Source of the DNA: Phorcus lineatus
Lineage: Eukaryota > Mollusca > Gastropoda > Trochida > Trochidae
NCBI GenBank assembly: GCA_921293015.1
Contig: OV121084.1
Location: 25,792,946 to 25,856,945 of the forward strand
Direction: 5' to 3'
DNA: 64,000 bases
In this document: piece after piece, positions 49,476-61,248 of the stretch
Layout: the number at the start of each line of letters is the position of its first letter
Numbering within the stretch: position 1 is the stretch's first letter
Program-made: the position numbers and the translations under genes
Notes under the pieces: generated by a model
Databases searched by the model: none
What the model saw: only the letters and a program-made list of their open reading frames with translations
What the model was told of the DNA's origin: nothing

Positions 49476-52400
49476 AGTGCATGTGTGTGTCGGGGGGAGT
49501 GGATGTTAGGGGGGAATTTGCGACATTACTGTACGCTTGGATATTGACACTCCTGTTCCGTCCGTTCGCGTGTCTCATATTCTGTGAGTCATGTCTATGC
49601 ATGGGACGTTTGATCTCTATAGAACTTTTGTCATATTTGGTAGTCATTCCTTTAAATATATATAGCAAAACATTAAAGGACTACCCTTGTATTCTATATT
49701 CATCCATCCTATGGACCATTATAAGAACTGCAGAAATCTCAATTTAGAAATAGGGTGGTTCTTAACTCATTTCGTTCAGTATATTTGAATTCAAACATTT
49801 TTACGTTTTCATTGCTTACTCAAATTTGCCAAGCCATATATGTACATGTATATGTACATATCTAACATGTACATATCTATATTACATAGTGGATTAGCGT
49901 ATCAAAATGTTAAGTAATATACACGACTGTTTGCATGTCTACGCATTATAAAACTTGGAATTTGACTAGATCCTGAGATTTTATCGCCACAAGTCAAGAG
50001 AGGATATTATTTCATGTTGTTCATGTGTCAATCTAACCCAATGTAATAATTTTACAAAGAAGTCATCCATCATATCATGATAGGGGGAGAAAAAAAAAAC
50101 AATGTATTTTTTGGAGGGTGGGGGTTATAAACAAACGCTATCATTTTAATTATTATAATGTACATGAAATAGACATCCTTTTATTCTTTACATTTATGGA
50201 ATAAACATATTGCCCTTTCATGGTTTAGTAAAGGTGGTCAGGAATTCTTCATACATCTCCTTTATAGCTATGTACTAATCGTCCTATGGAATGTAGTTAT
50301 GGTCTAGCAGAAATGTGAATTGTAGATAAAAACTGAAACGTTAATATTTTAATAATCATAAAACCTTATAATAACAATGATACATGTAATTCAAAATGAC
50401 ACATCATACATACTCACAACAATGTTAATTCAAGAACGTGTATAGACGTTTATACACGTTTTTGGTTAATTAAAGCTGTTTTTAAATCAAATTTATTACT
50501 TGATATATAAACTCTCTGTTTTTTAAATAATTGAAGTATGCCGTTTCGCTAAGTAATATTAGCCCTTAGTTTTTCAACAAAACTTTAAAAAGTTAACTCT
50601 CCATCAATTTAATTACTAGTTGTTGTTATATTTTAAGATATTTTAATAAAACGGAGCCCATAAAACAGTAATATTTTGTTATGCTATCTCTGATCACTTG
50701 TACATAGACGTTTTCGATTTCAAACTCGCCAGCTGTTACTTTGTCACAGATGAGTATAAAAGTTATTACCCATTTATAGAGTTGGTGTCAACAAATTTCT
50801 TAATGTTACTGTATTATTAGAATAGATGTGTCATCCATATTTGTCGATAGCAATAAAAGGAACAAATAATTATCAATCCTAGTGCGTTAAAGGTCTGAAA
50901 CTCGTTAAAGTGATGTTAGAATTTAAAACATTGATTAGAATTGACTTTAATGTTTGAAGTATTGATGAGACATAAAATGTGACAGAGGGAATCATTATAA
51001 CATAGCATGGCGACGGTCTGTTGAACTCTTTAAACAGTCATTCAACGTACGTCGTAAGAATTAAGTCAACCGTGGAGATAAATCAGAAAGCATATGCTTG
51101 TTCAGGGCTCGAAATGAGACAAGAGTATTAAGTAACACGTATATTTAGAAGTTGACTAAATTTGAACTTTGACCTATGATTCATATGAACCTGCTTTTTA
51201 ATGCATGTACATTCAGCGCTGATTAATACGGCGTGTCGCATGACTGATGAAACTTCTGTAAACTTCTAGGAACTTCTATTCATACTCGTATTATACTAAA
51301 AATAAGTTCATTCAGTATAGACGTCGTTTCCGCTGTTTTTTAGTCTCCCAACTAGAATTCTATAATTCTCAAATAAACACAAATCGCTAGGATTTTATAA
51401 ATGAAAATATCAATTAGTCATTGGTATACTTAGTCGTTTACTCATTTCTCAGAAATATGAACATGCTACTTTGCATAGCAGGAAATAAAACTATTAAATA
51501 TCTTGTTGATTTCTATTCGATACTGAAATTTACTTGTTCATAAAAACGAAATGAAACTGACCCTGATATCCCACAATTCAATGCAGAGGTTATTTTTTAT
51601 TAGAATGAAATAAACATCAAAAGGTTCATTTAAACACATATCCTTTCGTTTTTCTATTCCTTAACTAACAGACGCATTTTTGTTTTCCAGTAAAACAATG
51701 TGTACGTATTTACAAATACATTTGGTTTCCTTACATGAAAATCCACGAAACTAAAATTTAATATTTCTGAACACAAGATATTAAGACACTAGAATACAGA
51801 AGTGTTTTAAGCTTGCTATATGAAAGCTTTAACGTAAAAAATTTCGATACATGCGAAGCTATGTGTGTTTGAAAAAAATGGTCGGTTCATTTCTTTAGGC
51901 CTTTTGATATCAATGATTTATTTTTATATCTTTTTTCGCTTAAAAATATAGAAATTTTATGGTTTCCCTGCTGTAAACGTAAAGATGACCTCAACTTTCC
52001 ATAGCGTTGTATGGTGAACTAGCACGGAACACTGTTTGAGTGGCATGGACTGCTCGTGGGTTTATTTCAGTTCATCATATATCATTGTTAAAAGTAACCA
52101 TGGCATTTTGTTATACATAGATGTTTTGTTTTTGATATTGGAACCGAACATCTAATCGAACCTACACGACATAGGATTGTTGGAACCAAATTTTATCAGT
52201 CGCTTTATCGACTGTTCCTGAAATAAACGAGATAAATGTTATTCAGTTCAGTAGATTGACAATATCAAAGTAAAAGTCACGAATTTGATCCAAAACCGTG
52301 TAATGACGAATGTCACTTACTCGAAAGTTACTTAATCATATCGGAGATAAAATTTTAGTTGATAGTATTTCAAAGAGTTTATAGCGTGATTAGTATTCAT

Positions 52401-53565
52401 ATTAATTGTACACACGATTTGGCACTGGTACAAATAAGGATGATGTTCGATTTTCATTGAAACGACATTTGTCATATATTTGGCATTTTTGGACGAAAAT
52501 GTAAGATATAAAATATAATATATCATCACAAAATCTTCGATTAAAACGGAAGAATATTTAATTTTTTAGCTCATTAATTAAGGCCTAAAATGAACAAAAA
52601 TAAACTGATTTATATTGTTTCGATTTGCTAGAGTTATATCGAATACAAACAAGTATCGTGATAATGGCAAAATAACATAGGGTGCACAAACTTTTTGGAG
52701 GCAGCTGTAACGAAGTATTTAACGTTTCAGTGATGCATGATTCATACTGACGTTTCAAATGAAGTAATTGCTAATTAATCAACTTCACTTTACTAAAGAT
52801 CATGAAGCATGCTGTTTAATTATGAAGGACGCCAACCAAAGTGCTTAATTAAACTAACGAGTTTAATCATCCAGTGAAATCGGAAGTCAAAATGTCGTCA
52901 AAACGAACAAAAGCGAATCTTATGTTGTAAAATTGAATACTTTACGATTCCCGAAGCATGAATAATATATTTTCAGGCAACGAACTGTAATTGTTGTTTG
53001 AAAAACCTAATTTCGTTAATCAAATACCTTATGACTCCAATATATGAATATTTTATCGTCATTCATACTCTGTTAGTAACTGTTTTGTCTGTTCAAATAG
53101 ATTGTAAGATTAATCAAAGATTTGGAAACGGTTCAGTCCCGTGACGCTTCTCGTGTCAAATGATGACTCACACACTGACGCTTGACAAATGATAGTCACG
53201 TGACCTTAGGATTATTGAATATACAAGTGTATGCGATAATTTTTTTAATTTATTCTTTTATTTTTAAAATCATTTTCTTAAATTTTGAAATACGTTTTTT
53301 GCCCTGTATAAATCAATTTGGTTTATGATTAATTGTTATAAAATTTGAGAGGTGCATTTCATGTTACCCCTTTTTCAAATCGATTTAATTTTTGTTGCTT
53401 TAACATATCTTTATTTAATTATGAAATCCTGAAATTAAACTTTCTCGAGGAAGTATAACAATTTTAGAAACAAAACAAAGGCAACTCCTATGTATCTCTT
53501 TATTTAAAGTCATTTTATATTCGTTTTATAAATGCTTAGTTTTCATCGATACATGATGTGTTATA
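49476..53565. other. gene-free stretch
   Basis: AT-rich. A possible single transposon terminus, GGGTGCACAAACTTTTTGG, lies at about 52680, but no partner end was found. Nothing coding was recognised. Confidence 0.45.
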
Positions 53566-53797
53566 CAGTTTCTTCATCTCTTTTATCTTCGTTATCATCT
53601 TCTTCATCTTCTTTTCCTGCATCTTCTTTAACTTCTTCATTTCCTCTTCTTTTTATAGTTCATTTTGTCCTAATGATTTTCTTCTTCATCAACATCATCT
53701 TCTTCATTTTCTTCGTCTCCATCTCTTTTATCTCCATTTTTTCTTCTTCATCTTTATCTTCTTCTTCCGCTTCATCATATAGTTTCTTCTTCTTCTA
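53566..53797 (+). repeat. TTC-rich polypyrimidine tract
   Basis: Interrupted (TTC)n. Ser/Phe-rich ORFs in two frames are artefacts of the tract. Confidence 0.8.
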
Positions 53798-54045
53798 AAC
53801 ATGTTTACATAGTAGATTGTAATTAGAACTGATTATCAAATATCTGATTCATTATATCCCAAATGAAAACTTTGTTTTATCCTTTTCATGCGAAGGATTG
53901 CTATCAAATAAGTATAAATATTTCTTTGTTGTGTCAATATTAGGTTATCAATATCAATTTACAGACTCCTTGATGGGTAAAAAATGGATTTCATGAAATA
54001 GTATAAAAAGTTTGACAACTAAATACAATCTTTCAAATTCTCATT

Positions 54046-54113
54046 TGAGTGAGTGAGTGATTGAGTTATTTATTAACGCCGCTTGGGCAATATTTCAGCC
54101 ATTAGCGGCGTTC
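54046..54113 (-). mobile_element. SINE tail fragment with GTGA microsatellite
   Basis: GTGAGTGAGTGA followed by AACGCCGCTTGGGC and GCGGCGTT. This resembles the GCGGCGTTAA...TCACTCACTCA tails of molluscan SINEs. The two GCGGCGTT/AACGCCGC blocks are inverted and could pair. Confidence 0.5.
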
Positions 54114-56097
54114 TCATTTGATAGTATACATGTATACAATGTTTATTATACCTGTACGTATCATACAGCATACCAAAGAGACATTATAGCAATCGATTAT
54201 CAAGAATTGTTGAACATGTTCCATATCATAAAATGAGCAGTGAATAAAAAGATTTATAAGTTAAATAAAGCCTATCAAGCTTTAGTGACGATATATAGTT
54301 ACTCGATATATGATTCATTGTTACCAGCGACGTTATCTCCTCCCTGGCCAAAGGCATGAACTAATTTTACGTATATGTACAGAACGATGAACGCTACTTT
54401 GCAACTTTCAACACAATCTACATTTTAAAGAACACTTGAAGAGTTTGCAAAAAAAATGTTTATTTCATCACGTGTCGTGGGGTAGAGTTGATATTCGACT
54501 TAATTTATCTTACTCTATCCTATCATGTTTTATAGGTACTTTGTAGTACTACATTTTATGTTTTAATGGGTAAAAATTGTCTCGTAGATCTAATGGCCGG
54601 ACATCTGCATGTATACATTTTAGCACATTTATATGTCTTTTAATGTAAACTTATTAGCGCATTATGAGCATTTTATTGTACGTACAGATATGTGACAACG
54701 GAATACACTATTTCTCCGTCTTCTACTTCTTAATAGTGTCTACGCCACAAAGAATTTACCCATGTCAGTCGATAAAACAAACAAGGAATGTGGGAACTTA
54801 TTTTTCCTTGTGTATAGCGTCACTAGGTGGTTGCCAGAACTACTTTTTACCATTCATACACATGGGAGTCACTTACTTTGCTACTTTAAAGTCATTTAGT
54901 TAACTTATCATTGTTTGTGTTTTAATAAATTGAATGGTATTCAACCCATGTCTGGGCCGTATAAACTTTACTCATGACAGTAGATGAAAGAAACGTCTTT
55001 GAAACTCCGTTATATATCTTCAGTCTGTATTGATTCTGATTACAATGTAAGATATTTGCGTGTTTTGATTATTATGAAAAATATGTTTTTAGTGATGACA
55101 ATGATAGATAATAAACAACTTTGTGTATTGATTATCTGTAATATTTATGACCAATATTTGTAATTATAACAATGATAATTATTCATAATGTCAAAATGTG
55201 ATGTAAGCATTATTTTGTAGATATCTAATACTTATAGTGATATTTATTTCAAACATTTTCACTGAACAATTTTCTTTGTGAAACTCTTTACTTGGAACTA
55301 CATCGAAAACGAATCTTTTCACGGCTCTTTTCATGTTCATATTTGTATGTCTGTGTTGTGGTGAAGTTAACGTCGCATTAATTTTTTTACTGGGGTTTTC
55401 AATTTTGCATTTTCACATTCTATTATTAAATGACCATTACTAGTTATTGTTCAAACATAAAACAATGAAGTGAATCATTAACATGTGGCTGATTGCAGGT
55501 AGTACAGGTAGCTGGAGCAGGTGTTATACATCAGGTGTGTCATAGTCACACATGTCAATACTGATTCATTAATAATGACAGGTGTTTAAAGCAGTGCGTA
55601 GTTTGTATTCTATATATCTTTGAGTAAAATTCGAAACAAAAACTTATACACCCTGGCTGTCATAATCAATTGTTCTTTGTCGGTGTATATTTCACACATT
55701 AACATAGTGATTGATTTATATTTTCTACTTTTTGTGCGATATTTGTGCGTTATTTGTGCGATATTTGTAAATCAATCACAATAAAAAAAAATTTAAAACG
55801 TCGCCATCGATTTTATAAACTTCGATTTAAGTAAACATTTTCAAAATTGTATCAATCAGTCATCATAATCTTTACTTTTCTCATGCAAGTAAACCGTAGA
55901 TAATATTTATGTATAGTAATTATGGTAGGGGTCAAATACAACGAAACGTTATCAGAGCTTTCATTTTATTATGAAATAACAATAAAAGCAATTCTAAAAA
56001 GTACCATTTTATAGCTAATTAGTCTGTGATAGTGACAGAAACGTTTAAAATCGTGTTTTTTTTATCAACAAGTGGACAGTGTACAGGTACTGGGGCT
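54114..56097. other. gene-free stretch
   Basis: Contains a short tandem of GATATTTGTGCGTTATTTGT units (about 55733..55768). No gene was seen. Confidence 0.45.
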
Positions 56098-56216
56098 GGG
56101 CCTAGATTTTCGAAGCTCTCTTAGCACTAAGATAGTCGTAAGTACCATACATCAACATTAACTTACGACTATCTTAGCACTAACACTGACTAAGAGACTT
56201 TCTAAAATCTAGGCCC
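56098..56216. mobile_element. palindromic MITE, about 119 bp
   Basis: GGGCCTAGATTTTCGAAGC at the left pairs with the right end AAAATCTAGGCCC, and an inner block, CTAAGATAGTCGTAAGT, pairs with ACTTACGACTATCTTAG. The whole element forms one hairpin. The target duplication is unclear. Confidence 0.7.
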
Positions 56217-58460
56217 TGGTCTGTATGCGTCATACGTTACTATTTTTAACATCGTTGTTTATTATCTTTGTTAATGCAAGTTTGACAGTCTTTTGCTGTT
56301 TTATTACCAACGTTATTGTTTGTCTCTCGTAAATCGCAGCATGATTGGTTGTGTATATGTGTTTTACTTACTATACAATTTGACATGTTCACATGTTACA
56401 CATAAATAACCCATTGATTGATTGATTACATTGATTGATTGATCGTAAGTTTGGAAACTTAGTAGAGCAGGCAAATGGAAAAATATAGGAGAATAGTGTT
56501 GGATAGGTCATGTAAGTAGTGTGCATGTACTTTATTGGACGATAACTTTGGGCTTCTTAATATAAAAGCATTTGCTTGATTATCAATGAAAACGGGAAAA
56601 AGTTTTATTCTGGGATTGTTTGGACGAAAATACAAGTTTAGTGAGTTGAAATTGGTACATTTGTTATTTTTGCAAGAATCAAAGCCAAATAATCTTTTCA
56701 TAGATTCTCTATAATATTTTGAAAGATCCTAAGAATGTAATGTATCCATATATAATAATGTAAATACTAATTTACATACCTCGATTTTACTTCGCCCTCT
56801 ATTCTAAATGTTTTATTCCTTTTTTGAAGGTGGGGGGATACATTCTTTCAAACTTTTTATGAGTAACATCACACGAAATTTAAAAGGACTCACACGACTC
56901 ATGACTAATTCAAGCACGGGCTTCAAATGATTGATTTAACAGAACACAATATCGGATTGTTCCTGCGGTCAAATATCGACACACACGCTAATGAACACCT
57001 TCAAATAACTAATTTGATTATTGCTGCGTTAACAAACAAACCATTTATCATAGAGGCGTGTATTTTGAGAAATAAAACCTCAGGCCTATCAATAACTCAA
57101 GTTAAAAGAGAACAGAGCTTCAGCATACACTGGTTTGTGGTCACGCAGTCTCTATAACGATCACTTCATACCTGGATAGTATCCGTTAATCATTACCTGT
57201 CGATTTTATGTAGATTTCATTGTGGAATCGGTAACGATGACGGGCTGTCGCTATTGATATGGAATTAATTTCTCTCGAGTCACACGATCCAGCCGTATCA
57301 AGGCTTTAGAATTAAGCTGTTAGCGACTACTGCAGTTTGATTGTCTCTATCAATAAACTTCAATTTTTGTGTAATAGATCAACTGACAGCTCGGTTATGT
57401 TCGAAACGCTGGTCGAGAAAGGATGCTTATTGTTGGTCGTAATTGTTTGCGTGTTTTGATTTACATTTTGAAATTGACTACATTTAATGCCAATTTTCGA
57501 ATTTCCTGTCGACTCCTTTTCATGACAACGGTTCGAGGATTAAACGAAAAGGTATTAATTTCGCACTTAAGCTTAGATTTGCAAGTGTAAATCGGGAGTG
57601 GATGGAATAAAGGCGAGACAAATTATTGTTTTTCAGTCGTAGCCTTGAGAAATTCACGTGAAATTTATAGTGGAAATTTGAAAGATCGTTTTAGTTAATG
57701 AACCTTGTAAGTTAACTTAACGACAAGCGTCTTAAATTGAAACGATTTTTACATAATATACGGAAATCGAGCGTTTAATTCTATGAATGTTACCGAATAT
57801 GAAAGGAATAATTGTTGTCACATACAAAATCCTTTCCATGCATAACAATCGTAAGTGGGAAATAGGCTGTCAAATATGTTGAGGCGATGGTTTAAATTTT
57901 TAATACAAGGTTCTATAGAGGTATTTTTATGGAAACGAACTTCAAAGAAACTTCATATGTTGACATATATTCCACCACTACATTATCATCATAACATCAT
58001 GCAGTTGAAAATTGATTTATCGCGAAAGATATTTGAAATTTGACAATCTTAAAATATGAATAACTAAAACATTTAGAATTATAATTAAGAATTATAAAAC
58101 ATTGATAAACGAAAGTATCAATGCGTTGAGCAGTAATCAGATCATAATTGAGGCCAGCAATGAATGAAGGTTGGACCTGATTTCAATGAGATTGGACTGG
58201 ATTTGGAGCCAGAGAAGTCTCAGCGCTTCATGGGGAGCTTGCAACTGTTGTGTACTACAAATATGCGTTATCATCATAACATTTTTATTTTTCTATATCG
58301 GAAATCTTTTTATGAAATGCTAATTTAACATAAGATATCGCTATGAAGTTCACAGTTCCTCTAAAATCTCTGGTTGTAAGTTATACGTTATAATAAGTAA
58401 TAATCATTGTATTTCTTTAATAAAAATTGTAAGGTAACGAAAAGCTGTTGATCAAAGTTT
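56217..58460. other. gene-free stretch
   Basis: Includes an (ATTG)n run at 56412..56443. No gene or other repeat was recognised. Confidence 0.5.
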
Positions 58461-58462
58461 TT

Positions 58463-58922
58463 AGGATTAACGCCACTTTCAAGAGTATTTCACTTCTTTT
58501 GCGGCTGCTAGTATTATTACAGGGAGGAAGTCCACAACCCTATTGAGGGTCGTGTCGTGAAACCTGAAAACATCGGCTGGAACTAGCGAACCATGGGTGG
58601 TACTGCGCTGAGTGAAGTATTGTACCCTAACCTTACTGCATGTAAAATAGTTCTCTACTGCAGACAAAGTTGCAGAGCCCCTTGACTAAACTTTAGTCTA
58701 TAAAATATTTTATGAATCAGTGTACCATGTTCCTTCATTCATGATATTCTTTTCTCAGGCTCTTCATTTCAATATATGCAGTCAATCTAGACTTGCTGTA
58801 TGAGGACCTAGACTGTATTAAAGGCTCCTATTTAATACACATTCATAAAACAGAACTACAGAGCCCCCGTTTGGACTCTAACCAGAACATGCTAACCACT
58901 GCGTTACCCCGCTATCCCTAGT
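58463..58922 (-). mobile_element. SINE family B copy, split by a MITE insertion
   Basis: Read on the minus strand from 58922: A-box-like GTAACGCAGTGGTTAGCATG, B-box-like GGTTAGAGTCC, then after the insertion GTAGAGAACTATTTTACATG, ATGGTTCGCTAGTTCCAG and a tail GTGAAATACTCTTGAAAGTG ending in a GCGTTAATCC core. The best-preserved tRNA-like head in the window. MITE copy 8 (58682..58858) interrupts it. Confidence 0.75.
58682..58858 (+). mobile_element. MITE family A, copy 8, with exact 9-bp target duplication
   Basis: TTGACTAAACTTTAGTCTA to AAACAGAACTA, flanked by CAGAGCCCC on both sides (58673..58681 and 58859..58867), all nine bases identical. It sits inside the SINE, so it inserted after the SINE did. 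Confidence 0.85.
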
Positions 58923-59606
58923 AAACTTAAGAATGGAAATTACCAAAGATTTCTCTAATAACACTGTGTCTCAGACTTTTATATTTCCTACAAATTTAAA
59001 TTATCTTATCATATTTTTATGAAACTTGTTACGAAAAGGGTCGGGTGAATGGTCCACTGTTGCACATTTTCTGATTTCTAAAAATTTAACAGTATGTCAT
59101 CTATCAAATGCACATGCAAATGTTTCTGTTTCTACAGTTGATTTATTTACCTGCCCCCATTCAGAAAAATACTTAATTTGAAATTTGAAAATTGAATTGA
59201 ATTCCGCGAAACCCTTTGACAAAATGATTGTCGACCTAATTTTGATATAAATGCTTTGTAGACCTATTCATTAATGTGTCGTAGTTTTGTTTTGGTAAAT
59301 TTCTTCACTATAACTTTTAAAAAATTTTAAAACGTCTTTTGGACGAAGAAAATGACAAATCAAACGCAAAAATTATCACGATGATACATCTTAATCACTA
59401 TCTTCCTCGGGTCGCACACATAGCTTAATTTCCGACCAAATATGAGCGTATTTATCATGATAGTCAACACACCCACGATCATTTTGCGATCATCCCAGCT
59501 CGGCTTTTCTAGGGTCCATTCAGAAAAAGCTCGAATCCCGAGATACAAAGATTAGATGTGATGTTTTGAATGTAAATTCAAAAGTTGCCGGAGTCTTTCC
59601 AGCCTC
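58923..59606. other. gene-free stretch
   Basis: Nothing recognised; short ORFs only. Confidence 0.5.
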
Positions 59607-59613
59607 GATTCTT

Positions 59614-59696
59614 ATTGGCTGGCACAGCCTGGCGGTCAAGGCCGTCTGACGCGGCTCTTATATAGAGCCGTTGTCAGATCAAGAAACGCAGCGAGG
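59614..59696 (+). promoter_or_regulatory. candidate CCAAT + TATA core promoter
   Basis: ATTGG (59614..59618) and TATATAG (59659..59665) are 41 bp apart in a locally GC-rich stretch. A start near 59690 is expected, followed at once by a possible donor GAG|GTACGAG (59696). The TATA box lies inside a near-palindrome, GGCTCTTATATAGAGCC, which read on the minus strand contains TATATAAG. No downstream exon is recognised within the window. Confidence 0.4.
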
Positions 59697-60116
59697 TACG
59701 AGCGATTAGTTTCGGCTGATTTCAATGAGATTGCAATTGTCCCCTACAGAAATACATTCCTATATCATTTTTTTAATAACAATCATGACGAAAAAACATT
59801 TATCAAATTGTAGTAAACATTAGATTATCCAAACGAAATTTCAGCTTTCCTCTATACGCCACTGGTTCTCCGGGGTTTTTTCTCTTTGGAATCTACATTA
59901 TAATTTATTTTTAGAGGTTTTCCAAATGATGTTGTCCCCTGCAAATAAACATTATTATAATATTTTTATATACATAACTTAAATCGGTTAAATCAAAATC
60001 TTGTAAAAATGTGTGATTTGAAAGGAACACCACCTCTCATCCCTCAGACGCAACCCTCCTCAAATACTGTCATCTCCTCCAAATATACATTATGATAATG
60101 TTTACATATTCATGAC

Positions 60117-60592
60117 TTAAATAGCCACTCCGTTAATTCATAATATGTTATTTACCTTTGATACGAACCTAAATGTCATCTGTAGTGATATAAAATCAAA
60201 ACATCTTAACTTTTCATGTCCAAAAGACATATCATTGACAAATACTGGTTTTCCATGAAAATCTAAAAACAGCCTCATAAATGTACAAAGGTGTTGATAT
60301 CACGTCCAATATACATGGATACTAGTTATATAACCTAACACACACTATCAACTCCTAACTGCCCTCCTGGCTGTTTTAGATAAGTCTCCAAAACTACGTT
60401 TGACTATTTGACGCGCGCCACTGTCCAGTTTTCGATCATAATTGCGACGTTCTACCTTCATATTGTCACTGTACAAAACAATTTAGTTTTAAAATGTTTC
60501 TTTTTGGTAACAGTCAATACTTCGCGATCAAATGACACCACTGGTTAAATTTGGCATATATGACTCCAACAACTCACGGAGTGGCTCTTTAA
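60117..60592. mobile_element. TTAA-flanked non-autonomous element, copy 2
   Basis: Begins TTAAATAGCCACTCCGTTAA and ends CACGGAGTGGCTCTTTAA. Most of the body, including TACCTTTGATACGAACCTAA and GACGCGCGCCACTGTCC, matches 22240..22710 with few changes. No coding capacity. Confidence 0.8.
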
Positions 60593-61183
60593 GATCAGAG
60601 TGTAAGAATTTGTAATTACAATAGTATAGCTTAATCTCTACCACGCCACTGTCTCTCGACTAGTGCTTGTTTTCCTCCAGGCTATCGATCGAGCGCTAAG
60701 TATAGAAAACGACGTCACCCTCTTCAGTAGCCCTATCAGTATCAACGTTATGATACATGTTTGCAAACATTCACTTACCAATTAAATAAACAGATTTATA
60801 CATGCATCGATGCGCATGCACACTGAATATCTGTATCGGGCTTGGCTGTGCTGCATGGATTATGGTTTTGATTCGGCTGGCTAATAAATTATGAGCATGA
60901 CGCAACATTCTAAAATTATTGTATGATTTCATGTACAAACAAAATGTGCACGATCTCTTTTTTAAAAAGGCTTTAGGTCCTTGAAAGGGACCTTAATCGT
61001 GTATGGCATAGAACTTGAAAGCATCTCTTGCAAATATAAGTAGGCTGTTAGATAATTATTTTGTACATGATGCGGTACTTGCTGAATGTTTGCAGCTGTT
61101 TATTATGTTTGGCCAAGAGCGCGTGATCTTTGATACAATCAGTGTATAGATTGACGTAATGATCATGCATGACTGTACATGCA

Positions 61184-61185
<2 letters not shown>
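60593..61185. other. gene-free stretch
   Basis: Nothing recognised. Confidence 0.5.

Positions 61186-61248
<63 letters not shown>
61186..61248. repeat. long (AT)n microsatellite
   Basis: About 60 bases of uninterrupted AT dinucleotide. Ile-Tyr repeat ORFs over it are artefacts. Confidence 0.95.

Noticed and set aside
52675..52705. possible Tc1/mariner terminus GGGTGCACAAACTTTTTGG
   Set aside because: No inverted partner or transposase remnant was found nearby.
54664..54903. 79-codon plus ORF with hydrophobic stretches
   Set aside because: No family resemblance or exon context; likely chance.
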